From Nocardioides sp. PD653-B2 (GTDB lineage: Bacteria > Actinomycetota > Actinomycetes > Propionibacteriales > Nocardioidaceae): a stretch of 63,113 nt of DNA. The notes under the pieces were generated by a model. That model ran no database searches. It saw only the letters and a program-made list of their open reading frames with translations, and was not told the DNA's origin. Both the position numbers and the translations under genes were made by a program. The stretch is from positions 1 through 63,113 of the forward strand of contig NZ_BDJE01000014.1 in NCBI RefSeq assembly GCF_002117935.1. Reading direction: 5' to 3'. Positions 43,282-52,900 of the stretch are shown piece by piece (position 1 is the first letter of the stretch; every line of letters starts with the position of its first letter).

Positions 43282-43641
43282 TCAGCGTGCCGCGCGCCGG
43301 CCACCGACCGGCCGCGGGCCCTGGACGGGTGGGGGAGCGGACTCCGGTGTCCCGGGCGGGCGGGTGATGCCGAGCCGGCGCAGCAGGAGGGCGACCAGCA
43401 TCAGCCCGAAGAACAGGCAGGCGACCGCGCCGACCGAGGCGAGCGCGAGGAACCACCACGCCGTCGGGTCGCCGCCCCGGGCCGTCGAGCCGAAGTCGAT
43501 CGCGGCGTACACGAGGTAGCCCCAGGCCACCACGCTCGCGGTGACGCCGAGCGCGAGGAGCAGCAGGACGGGCTGGAAGGCCTTGCGCCGGCGGGGTCCG
43601 CGGCGCGATCCCGCCCGCTTGCCGCCAGCGTCACCCGTCAC
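43282..43641 (-). CDS. Small membrane protein of unknown function
   Basis: A 119-residue protein with a strongly basic N-terminus (RRGPRRRK), two membrane segments (about 23-47 and 60-88) and a Pro-rich basic tail. No family is recognised. It converges with the DUF3052 gene and lies upstream of nothing on its strand. Confidence 0.6.
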   Translation of the reverse strand: MTGDAGGKRAGSRRGPRRRKAFQPVLLLLALGVTASVVAWGYLVYAAIDFGSTARGGDPTAWWFLALASVGAVACLFFGLMLVALLLRRLGITRPPGTPESAPPPVQGPRPVGGRRAAR

Positions 43642-43723
43642 CGCGCCATTGTCGCCGATGGCCGGTCATCGACATGCCCGACCCGCGGGGTCCGGGTGGC
43701 CACCGTGGGCGCGGCGGCGACCG

Positions 43724-44500
43724 TCAGGCGGCCTCGAGGCTGATCTCGTCGCGCATCCGGGCCATCAGCCGGGCCAGCAGCCGCGAGACCTGCATCTGGG
43801 TGACGCCGATCTCCTCGCCGATCTGGGCCTGGGTGCAGCCGCGGAAGAACCGCATCTCCACGATCGTGCGCTCGCGCGGGGAGAGCCGGGCCAGCAGCGG
43901 GGCGAGGACGGCGCGCGCCTCGGCCCGGTCGAAGCCGGTGTCGGTGTACTCCAGCCGCGCGCCGATCGGCTGCTCGCCGTCGTCGTGGGCGTCGAGGGAC
44001 GCGGGGGCGAAGCAGCCGTTGGCGCCGAGCGCCTCGACCACCAGCTCGAGGTCGAGGCCCAGGTGGGCTGCGATCTCGGAGGGGCGGGGCGCACGGCCGA
44101 GCTGCTGGAGGAGGTCGCCCTGGCAGCCGATGATCTTGGTCTGCGCCTCCTGGACCGGACGCGGCGGACGCACGGTCCAGCCGAGGTCGCGGAAGTGCCG
44201 GCGCACCTCGCCGCGGATCGTCGGGACGGCGTAGCTCAGGAAGTCGTGGCCGCGCTCGGCGTCGAAGCCGCGGACGGCCTTGACCAGGCCGACGTACGCC
44301 ACCTGCTGGAGGTCGTCGTCGGGGATGCCCCGGCCGCGGAAGCGTCGGGTCGCGTCGACCGCCATCTTCATGTTGCGGTGGATGATCTGCTCCTCGATGT
44401 CCCGTCGCTCGCTGGGGCCGGCCTGCGCGAGGAGGGTGAAGAGGCGGGTGGTGGCGTCGGAGCGGTGCTCGTGTACGTCGGTGATCGGTGCGGTGTTCAT
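43724..44500 (-). CDS. SigB/SigF/SigG-family RNA polymerase sigma factor
   Basis: A 258-residue group 3 (SigB/F/G) sigma factor that typically directs stress or developmental genes. Region 2 shows IPDDDLQQVAYVGLVKAVRGFDAERGHDFLSYAVPTIRGEVRRHFRD, region 3 GRAPRPSEIAAHLGL, and region 4 LSPRERTIVEMRFFRGCTQAQIGEEIGVTQMQVSRLL. No anti-sigma or anti-anti-sigma gene is adjacent, unlike most SigB operons. A 14-bp palindrome lies 80 bp upstream. Confidence 0.93.
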   Translation of the reverse strand: MNTAPITDVHEHRSDATTRLFTLLAQAGPSERRDIEEQIIHRNMKMAVDATRRFRGRGIPDDDLQQVAYVGLVKAVRGFDAERGHDFLSYAVPTIRGEVRRHFRDLGWTVRPPRPVQEAQTKIIGCQGDLLQQLGRAPRPSEIAAHLGLDLELVVEALGANGCFAPASLDAHDDGEQPIGARLEYTDTGFDRAEARAVLAPLLARLSPRERTIVEMRFFRGCTQAQIGEEIGVTQMQVSRLLARLMARMRDEISLEAA

Positions 44501-44579
44501 CCGGACGGCCTCTTCTATGGGATTGTTGCGGCCCCCATGGCCGCTCTAGGAACTTGCCGAAAGTGGTAGATCGATAAAC

Positions 44580-44593
44580 CACCCCATGGGGTG
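44580..44593. promoter_or_regulatory. Perfect palindrome between sigma factor and secreted-protein gene
   Basis: CACCCCATGGGGTG is a perfect 14-bp palindrome in the 137-bp divergent gap, 45 bp before ATG 44638 and 80 bp before the sigma ATG. It is a candidate operator for an unknown regulator. I could not find a clean GTTT-N15-GGGTA sigma-B-type promoter for the sigma gene. Confidence 0.4.
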
Positions 44594-44637
44594 AAAATTC
44601 GCCGTCTGCGGTCCGGGCGTGTGGCACAGTTCCGGGC

Positions 44638-45351
44638 ATGCGACTCCTCGGGATCCCGGCCGCCGCCGGCGCGACGCTGCTGACCCTCGCCGCGATGGCC
44701 CCGGCCCCGGCGCAGACCGCCGCCCCTGCGCCCGGCACGTCCACGACCACCCGCACCGACTGCGTCCCCGGCGGCACCCTGGTGGTCCGGCAGACCCGGC
44801 TCGAGTCGGGGGCGACCCGGGTCGTCATCGAGGGGCGCGACGTGCCGAACGGGACGTGGAAGGGCAGCTTCGCGCCCGACGACTCCACCACCGAGACCGA
44901 CGTCCCGCTCACGGTGACGGCGAAGCGTCACGAGTTCCGCACCGAGATCGAGGTCGAGGACGTCACGAGCGACACCAACACCACGCTGCTGCGGGGCAGT
45001 GTCGCCCGGGCGTGCGCCGTCGGGCAGACCACCCGGCCGCGGTCGACCTCGGTGAGCACGTTCGCGACCGGACTGGTCGCCCGACAGCGGAAGTCCGGCG
45101 ACCTCTCGGTCCGGGGTGCCGTCGTGGGGTGCGTCAACGGGTCGTCGTGGCGGTTCCGCCTGGCCGTGGAGGCGGGCGGCGCCGGGTTCGGCGGTGGGGG
45201 TGGCGGGGTGATCTGCCGCCAGCACATGGTGCGGATCCCGCCGCTCACCGCGAGCGACATCGCCGCACCCCCGACCGCCCTGACGCTGGTCGCGCGGTCC
45301 CACGGCGACGTACGCCGGCTCGTCTACCGATCCTCGACGCCGGCCCGGTAG
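44638..45351 (+). CDS. Secreted protein of unknown function
   Basis: A 237-residue exported protein. The signal peptide ends near PAQTAAPAP. The mature part is beta-rich with four cysteines (about 42, 126, 163 and 194), enough for two disulfides, and a glycine run (GFGGGGGG). No recognised domain. It diverges from the sigma factor gene, so it may belong to that regulon, but there is no motif evidence. Confidence 0.6.
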   Translation: MRLLGIPAAAGATLLTLAAMAPAPAQTAAPAPGTSTTTRTDCVPGGTLVVRQTRLESGATRVVIEGRDVPNGTWKGSFAPDDSTTETDVPLTVTAKRHEFRTEIEVEDVTSDTNTTLLRGSVARACAVGQTTRPRSTSVSTFATGLVARQRKSGDLSVRGAVVGCVNGSSWRFRLAVEAGGAGFGGGGGGVICRQHMVRIPPLTASDIAAPPTALTLVARSHGDVRRLVYRSSTPAR

Positions 45352-45369
45352 ACGCCGGCCCGTAGTCGC

Positions 45370-45867
45370 GTGGAGGTCCTGCCCGACATCGTCGCGCCCG
45401 AGCCGAGGATCGTCTTCTGCGGGCTGGCCGGCGCGGAGAGCACCAAGCTGCGCGACCACTACTACGAGTCGCCCGGCAACAGCTTCTGGGAGTCGCTGCA
45501 CCTGAGCGGCCTCTCGCCCCGCCGGCTGCGCCCCGACGAGGACGCGCAGGTCGCCGACCTGGGCCTCGGGCTCACCGACCTGGTCGGCCACTGGGACCCG
45601 CGCTGGGTCGAGATCGACGGGCTGGTCGCCAAGCTGGAGCGCTGGCAGCCGGAGTGGCTGGCCTTCACCAGCAAGGGCGTCGCGCACGAGGCCGCCCGGG
45701 CGCTCGGCGTACGCCGCCCCGGCCTCGGTGTGACGGACTGGTACCTCGGCCCGGCCCAGGTCTTCGTGCTCCCCGGCACCAGCGGCGCCAACCAGCGCAA
45801 GGACTACGACGGCCGCCCGAACCGGTTGTCGTGGTGGCGCGATCTCGCAGCCCTCGCCGGCCCCTGA
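45370..45867 (+). CDS. Mismatch-specific (Mug-like) uracil-DNA glycosylase family protein
   Basis: A 165-residue DNA glycosylase of the UDG superfamily, Mug/TDG branch. The active-site strand reads RIVFCGLAGAEST, where Mug proteins usually have a VFCGxNPG core; the second motif is VLPGTSGANQ, close to the Mug LPxxSG motif. FWESLHLSGLSP resembles the DNA-contact region. It should remove uracil or ethenocytosine from mismatches. The substitution of NPG by AGA around the catalytic Asn position may change or reduce activity. GTG 45370 is the start. Confidence 0.82.
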   Translation: MEVLPDIVAPEPRIVFCGLAGAESTKLRDHYYESPGNSFWESLHLSGLSPRRLRPDEDAQVADLGLGLTDLVGHWDPRWVEIDGLVAKLERWQPEWLAFTSKGVAHEAARALGVRRPGLGVTDWYLGPAQVFVLPGTSGANQRKDYDGRPNRLSWWRDLAALAGP

Positions 45868-46020
45868 GGGCCGGTCGCACCCGCCGCGACACGCCCTCGC
45901 CGAATTCGGATTTCGGCGTACCGCGGGCCGCTGACCTGCGGTTTTACCGCGCGGCAACGTCCCGGCCCAGGAACTTTTCAGGACCACTTGCACCGGCCCC
46001 CGACCGGGCGTACGGTTACC

Positions 46021-46063
46021 ACTACATCTAGTACTTACACCGGTGTAGTTATCCACATCTAGT
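46021..46063. promoter_or_regulatory. Tandem NrdR boxes
   Basis: ACTACATCTAGT (46021-46032) and TCCACATCTAGT (46052-46063) match the core of the NrdR box (ACACWATATATWGTGT-like). They sit 31 bp apart, three helical turns, the usual tandem spacing for NrdR operators. They lie before the nrdR-nrdJ genes they would control. Confidence 0.7.
46049..46057 (+). promoter_or_regulatory. DnaA box (TTATCCACA)
   Basis: A perfect consensus DnaA 9-mer, overlapping the second NrdR box by six bases. Confidence 0.6.
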
Positions 46064-46101
46064 TCACAGATGGATGCGGAAGACCCACAGGCGAAGGCTT
46101 G

Positions 46102-46131
46102 TTGTACACAGTGAGACCCCGGTTATCCACA
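46102..46131 (+). promoter_or_regulatory. Further DnaA-box-like 9-mers
   Basis: TTGTACACA (46102-46110, one mismatch to TTGTCCACA) and a second perfect TTATCCACA (46123-46131), in the same orientation as the site at 46049. Confidence 0.55.
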
Positions 46132-46206
46132 GGCCGACACACCCCGTCGAGGGGTGTCTGTGGCGCGCCCACGCCCCTGACCCGAACAGCCCGAGAGGAG
46201 AGACCC

Positions 46207-46698
46207 GTGCACTGTCCGTACTGCCGCAACACCGACACCCGGGTCCTCGACTCGCGGGTGGCCGACGACGGCGGCTCGATCCGGCGGCGCCGTACCTGCT
46301 CCGCCTGCACCAAGCGGTTCACGACCGTCGAGCTGATGCAGCTGACCGTGCTCAAGCGCTCCGGCGCGACCGAGCCGTTCACCCGCGAGAAGGCCATCGC
46401 CGGTGTCCGGAAGGCCTGCAAGGGCCGCCCGGTCACCGAGGACCAGCTCGCGTGCCTCGGCCAGGAGGTCGAGGACGCGCTCCGGCTGGCCGGCGCGGCC
46501 GAGATCCCCGCCCACGAGGTGGGCATGGCGATCCTCGGGCCGCTGCGCGAGCTCGACGAGGTCGTCTACCTGCGCTTCGCGAGCGTCTACCGGGCCTTCG
46601 AGTCCGCGGACGACTTCGAGGACGAGATCGCGATCCTGCGCGCGGAGCGCGACGCGGCCGCGGCCGTCGAACCACCCCAGCCCGTCCACACGGGCTGA
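46207..46698 (+). CDS. nrdR: Transcriptional repressor NrdR
   Basis: NrdR senses ATP/dATP and represses ribonucleotide reductase genes. The 163-residue protein has the N-terminal zinc ribbon (Cys3, Cys6, Cys31, Cys34; CPYC and CSAC) and an ATP-cone domain (about 49-139) with [18 protein letters not shown] 46207 places HCPYC at the start, as in all family members; the upstream extension is spurious. It precedes nrdJ by 144 bp on the same strand. Confidence 0.97.
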   Translation: MHCPYCRNTDTRVLDSRVADDGGSIRRRRTCSACTKRFTTVELMQLTVLKRSGATEPFTREKAIAGVRKACKGRPVTEDQLACLGQEVEDALRLAGAAEIPAHEVGMAILGPLRELDEVVYLRFASVYRAFESADDFEDEIAILRAERDAAAAVEPPQPVHTG

Positions 46699-46842
46699 CC
46701 CAGACCGCCCGGCGTGTGTAGTGGGGAAGCTGCACGCGCCGGGCGCACCACCCAACTTTTCTCCAAGAGACGTCGCCGCCGACTGTCGGTGGCAACAGCT
46801 TTGATCGAAGAACACCAACCTCAGAGACGGGACACCAGAGGG

Positions 46843-49755
46843 ATGACGGAGACGGTGAGCGGCAAGACCGCCCAGACCAAGGCGGGCGCGGGCCTGAAGA
46901 TCGAGCGCGTCTTCAGCACCGAGGGGGTGCACCCGTACGACGAGCTCAACTGGGAGCGTCGCGACGTCGTGCAGACCAACTGGAAGACCGGCGTCACGGT
47001 CTTCGAGCAGCGCGGGGTGGAGTACCCCGACTTCTGGTCGGTCAACGCCTCGACCATCGTCACCACCAAGTACTTCCGTGGCGCCGTCGGCACCGACGCC
47101 CGCGAGTGGAGCCTCAAGCAGCTCATCGACCGGATCGTGAAGACGTACACGAAGGCCGGTCTCGACCACGGCTACTTCGCGACCACGGCCGACGCCGAGG
47201 TCTTCGAGCACGAGCTCACCTGGCTGCTCGTGCACCAGTACTTCTCGTTCAACAGCCCCGTCTGGTTCAACGTCGGCACCCCGTCGCCGCAGCAGGTCTC
47301 GGCCTGCTTCATCCTCTCCGTCGACGACTCGATGGACTCGATCCTGAACTGGTACAAGGAAGAGGGCTTCATCTTCAAGGGCGGCTCCGGCGCCGGCCTC
47401 AACCTCTCCCGCATCCGCTCCTCCAAGGAGCTGCTCTCCTCGGGCGGCACCGCCTCCGGCCCGGTCTCCTTCATGCGCGGCGCCGACGCGTCCGCCGGCA
47501 CCATCAAGTCGGGCGGCGCCACGCGCCGTGCGGCCAAGATGGTCGTCCTCGACGTCGACCACCCCGACATCGAGGAGTTCGTGATGACGAAGGCCAAGGA
47601 GGAGGACAAGATCCGGGCCCTGCGCGACGCCGGGTTCGACATGGACCTCGGTGGCGCCGACATCACCTCGGTCCAGTACCAGAACGCCAACAACTCGGTC
47701 CGCGTCAACGACGCGTTCATGCGCGCCGTCGAGGACGGCACCGACTTCGGCCTGCGCTCGCGCACCACCGGCGAGGTCATCGAGACCGTCGACGCCCGCG
47801 ACCTGTTCCGCAAGATCAGCGAGGCCGCCTGGGCCTGCGCCGACCCGGGTCTGCAGTACGACGACACGATCAACGACTGGCACACCAACCCGGAGACGGG
47901 CCGGATCACCGCGTCCAACCCGTGCTCGGAGTACATGTCGCTCGACAACTCCTCGTGCAACCTGGCGTCGCTGAACCTGCTCAAGTTCCTCAAGGACGAC
48001 GACACCTTCGACGGCGAGCTCTTCGCGAAGGCCGTCGAGTTCATCATCACCGCGATGGACATCTCGATCTGCTTCGCCGATTTCCCGACCGAGGCGATCG
48101 GCGACACCACCCGCGACTACCGCCAGCTCGGCATCGGCTACGCCAACCTCGGCGCGCTGCTGATGGCGATGGGCCTGGGCTACGACTCCGACGGTGGCCG
48201 CGCGATGGCCGCGACGATCACGTCGCTGATGACCGGCACGTCGTACAAGCGCTCGGCCGAGCTCGCCGGCGTCGTCGGCCCCTACAACGGCTACGCCCGC
48301 AACGCGGAGGCCCACAAGCGGGTCATGCGCAAGCACCAGGCCGCCAACGACACGGTGCGTACCCTCGGCATCGTCGACGGCCAGGTCCACAAGCTGGCCA
48401 CCCAGGCGTGGGCCGACGTGCAGGAGCTGGGCGCCACCAACGGCTTCCGCAACGCGCAGGCCTCGGTGCTCGCCCCCACCGGCACCATCGGCTTCATGAT
48501 GGACTGCGACACGACCGGCATCGAGCCGGACTTCTCGCTGGTCAAGTTCAAGAAGCTGGTCGGCGGCGGCTCCATGCAGATCGTCAACCAGACCATCCCG
48601 CGGGCCCTGCGCAAGCTCGGCTACGTCGAGGAGCAGGTCGAGGCGATCGTCGCCCACATCGCCGAGCACGGCCACGTGATCGACGCCCCGGGCCTCAAGC
48701 CCGAGCACTACGAGGTCTTCGACTGCGCGATGGGCGCCCGCGCCCTGGCTCCGATGGGCCACGTGCGGATGATGGCGGCCGCCCAGCCGTTCCTGTCCGG
48801 CGCGATCAGCAAGACGGTCAACCTGCCGGAGACGGCGACCGTCGAGGAGATCGAGGACATCTACCTGCAGTCCTGGAAGCTCGGCCTCAAGGCGACGGCC
48901 GTGTACAGGGACAACTGCAAGGTCGGCCAGCCGCTCGCCACCGGCAAGGGCGAGAACAAGGGCACCTCCTCCAACGCCGACGCCCCGGCCGCCGAGGTCG
49001 AGACCAAGGTGATCGAGAAGGTCGTCTACGCCCCGACCCGCAAGCGGCTCCCGAAGTCCCGCGTCTCGCGCACCACCTCCTTCACGGTGGGTGGCGCCGA
49101 GGGCTACATGACCTCGGGTGCCCACGACGACGGCGAGCTGGGCGAGATCTTCCTCAAGCTCGGCAAGCAGGGCTCGACCCTGGCCGGCGTGATGGACGCC
49201 TTCTCGATCGCGGTCTCCATCGGCCTCCAGTACGGCGTCCCGCTCGAGACCTACGTCTCGAAGTTCACCAACCTGCGCTTCGAGCCCGCCGGCCTCACCG
49301 ACGACCCCGACGTGCGGATGAGCCAGTCGATCATGGACTACATCTTCCGCCGCCTGGCTCTGGACTACCTGCCCTTCGAGCAGCGCGAGGGCATGGGCAT
49401 CTTCAGCGCCGACGAGCGCCAGCGCTACCTCGAGACCGGCTCCTACGAGCCGCTCGCCGAGGAGACCGGTGGCGCCGCCGAGCTGATCCAGGACGCCGCC
49501 CCGGTGGTCGAGATCGTCGAGGACGAGTCCCCGGTGGTCGAGGACGTCGCGCAGCACCACGACTCCAAGGGGTCGAACGAGCGCGAGGTCCCCGCGACCT
49601 ACACCCAGGAGGCGCACACCTCCGCCGAGCTGATGGAGAGGATCACCGGCACCGCCGTCGACTCGCCGCTCTGTTTCACCTGCGGCACGAAGATGCGGCC
49701 CGCCGGCTCCTGCTACGTCTGCGAGGGCTGCGGCAGCACCAGCGGCTGCAGCTGA
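46843..49755 (+). CDS. nrdJ: Adenosylcobalamin-dependent ribonucleoside-diphosphate reductase (class II)
   Basis: NrdJ makes deoxyribonucleotides independently of oxygen using vitamin B12. The 970-residue protein has SACFILSVDDSMDSI with a conserved Cys, the substrate loop SGGTASGP, the catalytic NPCSEYMSLDNSSCNLASLNL motif (near residues 363-383), and PTGTIGFMMDCDTTG. The C-terminal cysteine-rich tail (CFTCGTK...CYVCEGCGS) re-reduces the active site. The Ala/Glu/Val-rich stretch around 700-730 is a linker. No intein is present. ATG 46843 follows GAGGG. Control by NrdR and perhaps DnaA is inferred from upstream sites. A hairpin follows. Confidence 0.97.
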   Translation: MTETVSGKTAQTKAGAGLKIERVFSTEGVHPYDELNWERRDVVQTNWKTGVTVFEQRGVEYPDFWSVNASTIVTTKYFRGAVGTDAREWSLKQLIDRIVKTYTKAGLDHGYFATTADAEVFEHELTWLLVHQYFSFNSPVWFNVGTPSPQQVSACFILSVDDSMDSILNWYKEEGFIFKGGSGAGLNLSRIRSSKELLSSGGTASGPVSFMRGADASAGTIKSGGATRRAAKMVVLDVDHPDIEEFVMTKAKEEDKIRALRDAGFDMDLGGADITSVQYQNANNSVRVNDAFMRAVEDGTDFGLRSRTTGEVIETVDARDLFRKISEAAWACADPGLQYDDTINDWHTNPETGRITASNPCSEYMSLDNSSCNLASLNLLKFLKDDDTFDGELFAKAVEFIITAMDISICFADFPTEAIGDTTRDYRQLGIGYANLGALLMAMGLGYDSDGGRAMAATITSLMTGTSYKRSAELAGVVGPYNGYARNAEAHKRVMRKHQAANDTVRTLGIVDGQVHKLATQAWADVQELGATNGFRNAQASVLAPTGTIGFMMDCDTTGIEPDFSLVKFKKLVGGGSMQIVNQTIPRALRKLGYVEEQVEAIVAHIAEHGHVIDAPGLKPEHYEVFDCAMGARALAPMGHVRMMAAAQPFLSGAISKTVNLPETATVEEIEDIYLQSWKLGLKATAVYRDNCKVGQPLATGKGENKGTSSNADAPAAEVETKVIEKVVYAPTRKRLPKSRVSRTTSFTVGGAEGYMTSGAHDDGELGEIFLKLGKQGSTLAGVMDAFSIAVSIGLQYGVPLETYVSKFTNLRFEPAGLTDDPDVRMSQSIMDYIFRRLALDYLPFEQREGMGIFSADERQRYLETGSYEPLAEETGGAAELIQDAAPVVEIVEDESPVVEDVAQHHDSKGSNEREVPATYTQEAHTSAELMERITGTAVDSPLCFTCGTKMRPAGSCYVCEGCGSTSGCS

Positions 49756-49769
49756 CGATCCAGTAGTTC

Positions 49770-49808
49770 GACCGAGGCCCCTGGCGTGACTTGCCGAGGG
49801 CCTCGGTC
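49770..49808 (+). terminator. Terminator hairpin after nrdJ
   Basis: GACCGAGGCCC (49770-49780) pairs with GGGCCTCGGTC (49798-49808), an 11-bp perfect stem with a 17-nt loop, 15 bp past the nrdJ stop. There is no clear U-tract. It also lies downstream of the convergent helicase gene. Confidence 0.7.
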
Positions 49809-49905
49809 GTCTCCCGGGATCCTGGAACCGGGAGGTCCTACGGATCGAGCCACCCTGGCACCGACGGTATGAGGTTGCGGGTGCGGGCAACGTGGAGGCC
49901 AAGGA

Positions 49906-52900
49906 CTACCCGGCGGCCACCGTCGCGGTGGTGAAGAACTCCGCTGGCATGGGGTGTTCGAGCTCCCAGGTGATCGCGATGGGGCGTTCCCCCGTGTGCG
50001 TCCGGTACCGGGCCGGCCCGAGGAATAGGTACGGCGCGGTCCCAAACTCATCGAGGGGTTGTTCCCTGACGAAGAGCAGCACCGTGCTGGCGCCAGAGAG
50101 ATACCGCTGTCCGGTCGGGGACGCCAGCGTGGTGGTCGACTGTGACTCCCAGTGGAAGAGCGTCGGACTGATCGGATAGTCGCGGTACATCGTGGTGGGG
50201 GAGTAGTCGGCTTCTGACTTCTTCAGCGTGACGAAGAGGATGTCGGCATTGAACGCCTGCGAGTACGCGACGCCCTGCATCATGCTCGTGGGCTTCCGGC
50301 TGAGCGTCGAATAGCCGAGTGCAACGAGGATTTCCTCGCGTTGATAGTGCGCATGGACGCGCAGCGGCACCTCGCTGAGCGACCCGGCCAGTTCGAGCGA
50401 CTGGTGTCGTGCGGAGTCGAAGGACAGGTCCACCACGTTGCGGAGCTCGTCACGGACCGCCCGTTCGCCGCGCAACACATCGAGCCCGGCATCGAATGTC
50501 GGATGAGAGCCCGCGTCGGGCCATAGCGAGAAGAAGAGCATCTGCGCCAGAAGCTGCTCGGTCGGGCTGAGCTGGGCGTACGACGGCGCGTCGTCGCGGA
50601 GGAGGAAGTCGTAGCCCGCGGCCCGGGTCTGGTCGTCGACGTGTGCGAGCGCCCGGGCCCGCTTCAACAGCTTCGCTTCTGCGTCTCCGCCGTTGGACGT
50701 CGGCAGCCCGGCTTCACGGCGGAGCTGAGTCCACGACTTGCTTCCCTGGCGAAGCACGTCCGACAACTCGAGGCCGGATTCGTGGAGGAAGGTGCGCAGA
50801 TCCTGATCGCCGTACGAGCGCAGCTCAGCGACGACCTGACTCCAACGCGCCGCGACCTGCGACTTGATGTTGTCCAACACGATGGACTGCGCTTGCTGGT
50901 CCATCACGATCTGACAGCCAGACGGGAGGAACGGGAAACCCCGCTCGATGTCGCGCTCCAGACCGCGTCGTGTCTGGCCGGTCAGGGCCCGCAGCTTCAG
51001 GTCGAAGCGGAACTCCTTGCGGTGGTGGCCCACGAAGTCGAGGACGGTCAGCACCGCTTTGGTCTGGGTTCGACGGAGCCCGCGCCCCAGCTGCTGGAGG
51101 AAGATCGTGGCACTCTCGGTGGGCCGCAGGAACAGGACGGTGTCAACGTCGGGGAGATCGAGCCCTTCGTTGAAGAGGTCGGCGGCAAACAGGATGTTCA
51201 CGCGCCGGTCTTTGAGATCGAGGAGCGCTCGCTCTCGCTCCACCTGCGGGGTCGAGCCACTCACCGCGCGCGCGGGAATGCCGGCTTCGTTGAAGACCTG
51301 CGCCATGTAGTCCGCGTGGGCGACGCTCACACAGAATCCCAGGCCTCGCATCGAACCCGGGTCGAGGACCTTGTCCTTGAGTTGAGTGAGGACCACGGCC
51401 GCCCGCCGATCGTTGCCCGTGTAGACACCGGACAGTTCCGCCTCGTCATAGCGACCGCGCGACCACGACACCCGACGGAGGTCGGTGCCGTCGGCCACCG
51501 CGAAGTAGTGGAACGGGCAGAGCAGGTCCGCGCCGAGCGCATCCCACAGCCGAAGCTCGGCGGCGGTGCGGCCATCGAAGAACGTGCGGACGTCAACCCC
51601 GTCGGAGCGCTCGGGCGTGGCCGTGAGTCCGAGTAGCTCTCGAGGGGTGAGGTGATCCAGGAGGCGGCGGTAAGTCGCCGCCTGCGCATGATGAAACTCG
51701 TCGATGACTACGAGGTCGAAGGCGTCGGCGGGCAGATTGTCAACGCCGTAGGACGTCAGCGACTGGACGCTCGCGAACACGTGCCGCCACCGTTCCGGGC
51801 GGGCGCCGCCGACGTACAGCTCGCCGAAGTTCGCGTCAGCCAGGACCTCTCGGTAGGTGCGCAGTGACTGTTCAAGGATCTCGCGTCGGTGTGCAACGAA
51901 CAGGATCGAAGGCCGGTCGCCGGTCGCCGGATTGCAGAGACGGCGGTAGTCCAGCGCGGCGATGACGGTCTTCCCAGTGCCGGTGGCGGCCACGACCAGG
52001 TTGCGGTGTCGGTCATGGATAGCGCGCTCGGCCTCGATGGCGTCGAGCATCTCCTGTTGGTAGGCGAACGGCCTGACCTCGAGCCCGGCAAGAGAGATAG
52101 TGACCCGGCTGTGCTGGGTGCGCCCCGATGCTTCCGCAATGGCGTCGTCGAGGCGATCGCGGTCATTCTCCGGGTCGTAGCACTCGAAGCTCGGGTCGTT
52201 CCAGTAGGTGTCGAAGGTGGCGGCGAACTTCCCCAGGAGCGACGGCGTGCCGATGCGAGACAGCCGCACGTTCCATTCGACGCCGTCGAGCAATGCCGCT
52301 CGCGAGAGGTTGGAGGACCCTACGTAGGCGGTGTCGTAGCCGGTCTCGCGGTGAAACATCCATGCCTTGGCGTGCAGACGTGTGCGCTGCGCGTCGTATT
52401 GGATCTTGACCTCGGCGTCGAACTCTCGCACGAGCCGGTCGAGCGCGGCGCGCTCGGTGGCGCCCATGTAGGTCGTGGTGATGAGCCGAAACGGCGCCCC
52501 ACGGAGCTTCAGTCTCGCAAGTTCTGTCTCCAACAGCCGGAGGCCGTGCCACTTCACGAAGGCGCAGAGAAGATCAACACGGTCGGCGGTATCGATCTCG
52601 GCGCGGAGTTCGCTGCCGAGGCTCGGTTCGCCCTTAGTGTTGGTGAGTAGTGCGGGTTCGGAGAGCGGTGTGCTCGGGCGACCTCCGGCAAATGTGTTGC
52701 CTCCCGCGCCGACTGGAGTGGCGATGCGGAGGAGCTGTGCCGGCGGACTCACGACGTCGTCGCCGACCGAGTCGAGATGCCCGACGAGGTCGTTCACGAT
52801 TGTCAGACGCTCCGCTGGGTCGCGGGTCGATGCTAGGACCCGCAGAGCGATGTCGTAGACGTGCCGGGCTAGGACGTGGGGTTGATCAGCCTCGTCGACG

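Larger units (their letters stand above)
45868..46206. promoter_or_regulatory. Regulatory region of nrdR-nrdJ
   Basis: 339 bp without a gene, holding a dense cluster of sites from 46021 on: two NrdR-box-like sequences, an ACACCGGTGT palindrome (46037-46046) and several DnaA-box-like 9-mers. GGAG precedes GTG 46207. The first 150 bp (45868-46020) show nothing I can name. Confidence 0.6.

Noticed and set aside
46037..46046. ACACCGGTGT palindrome as an independent operator
   Set aside because: A 10-bp palindrome in GC-rich DNA is weak alone; it lies between the NrdR boxes and is mentioned with that region.
46123..49902. Minus-strand 1259-residue frame over nrdR-nrdJ
   Set aside because: Pure antisense shadow of nrdJ, with repetitive Val/Gly/Asp/Arg composition.
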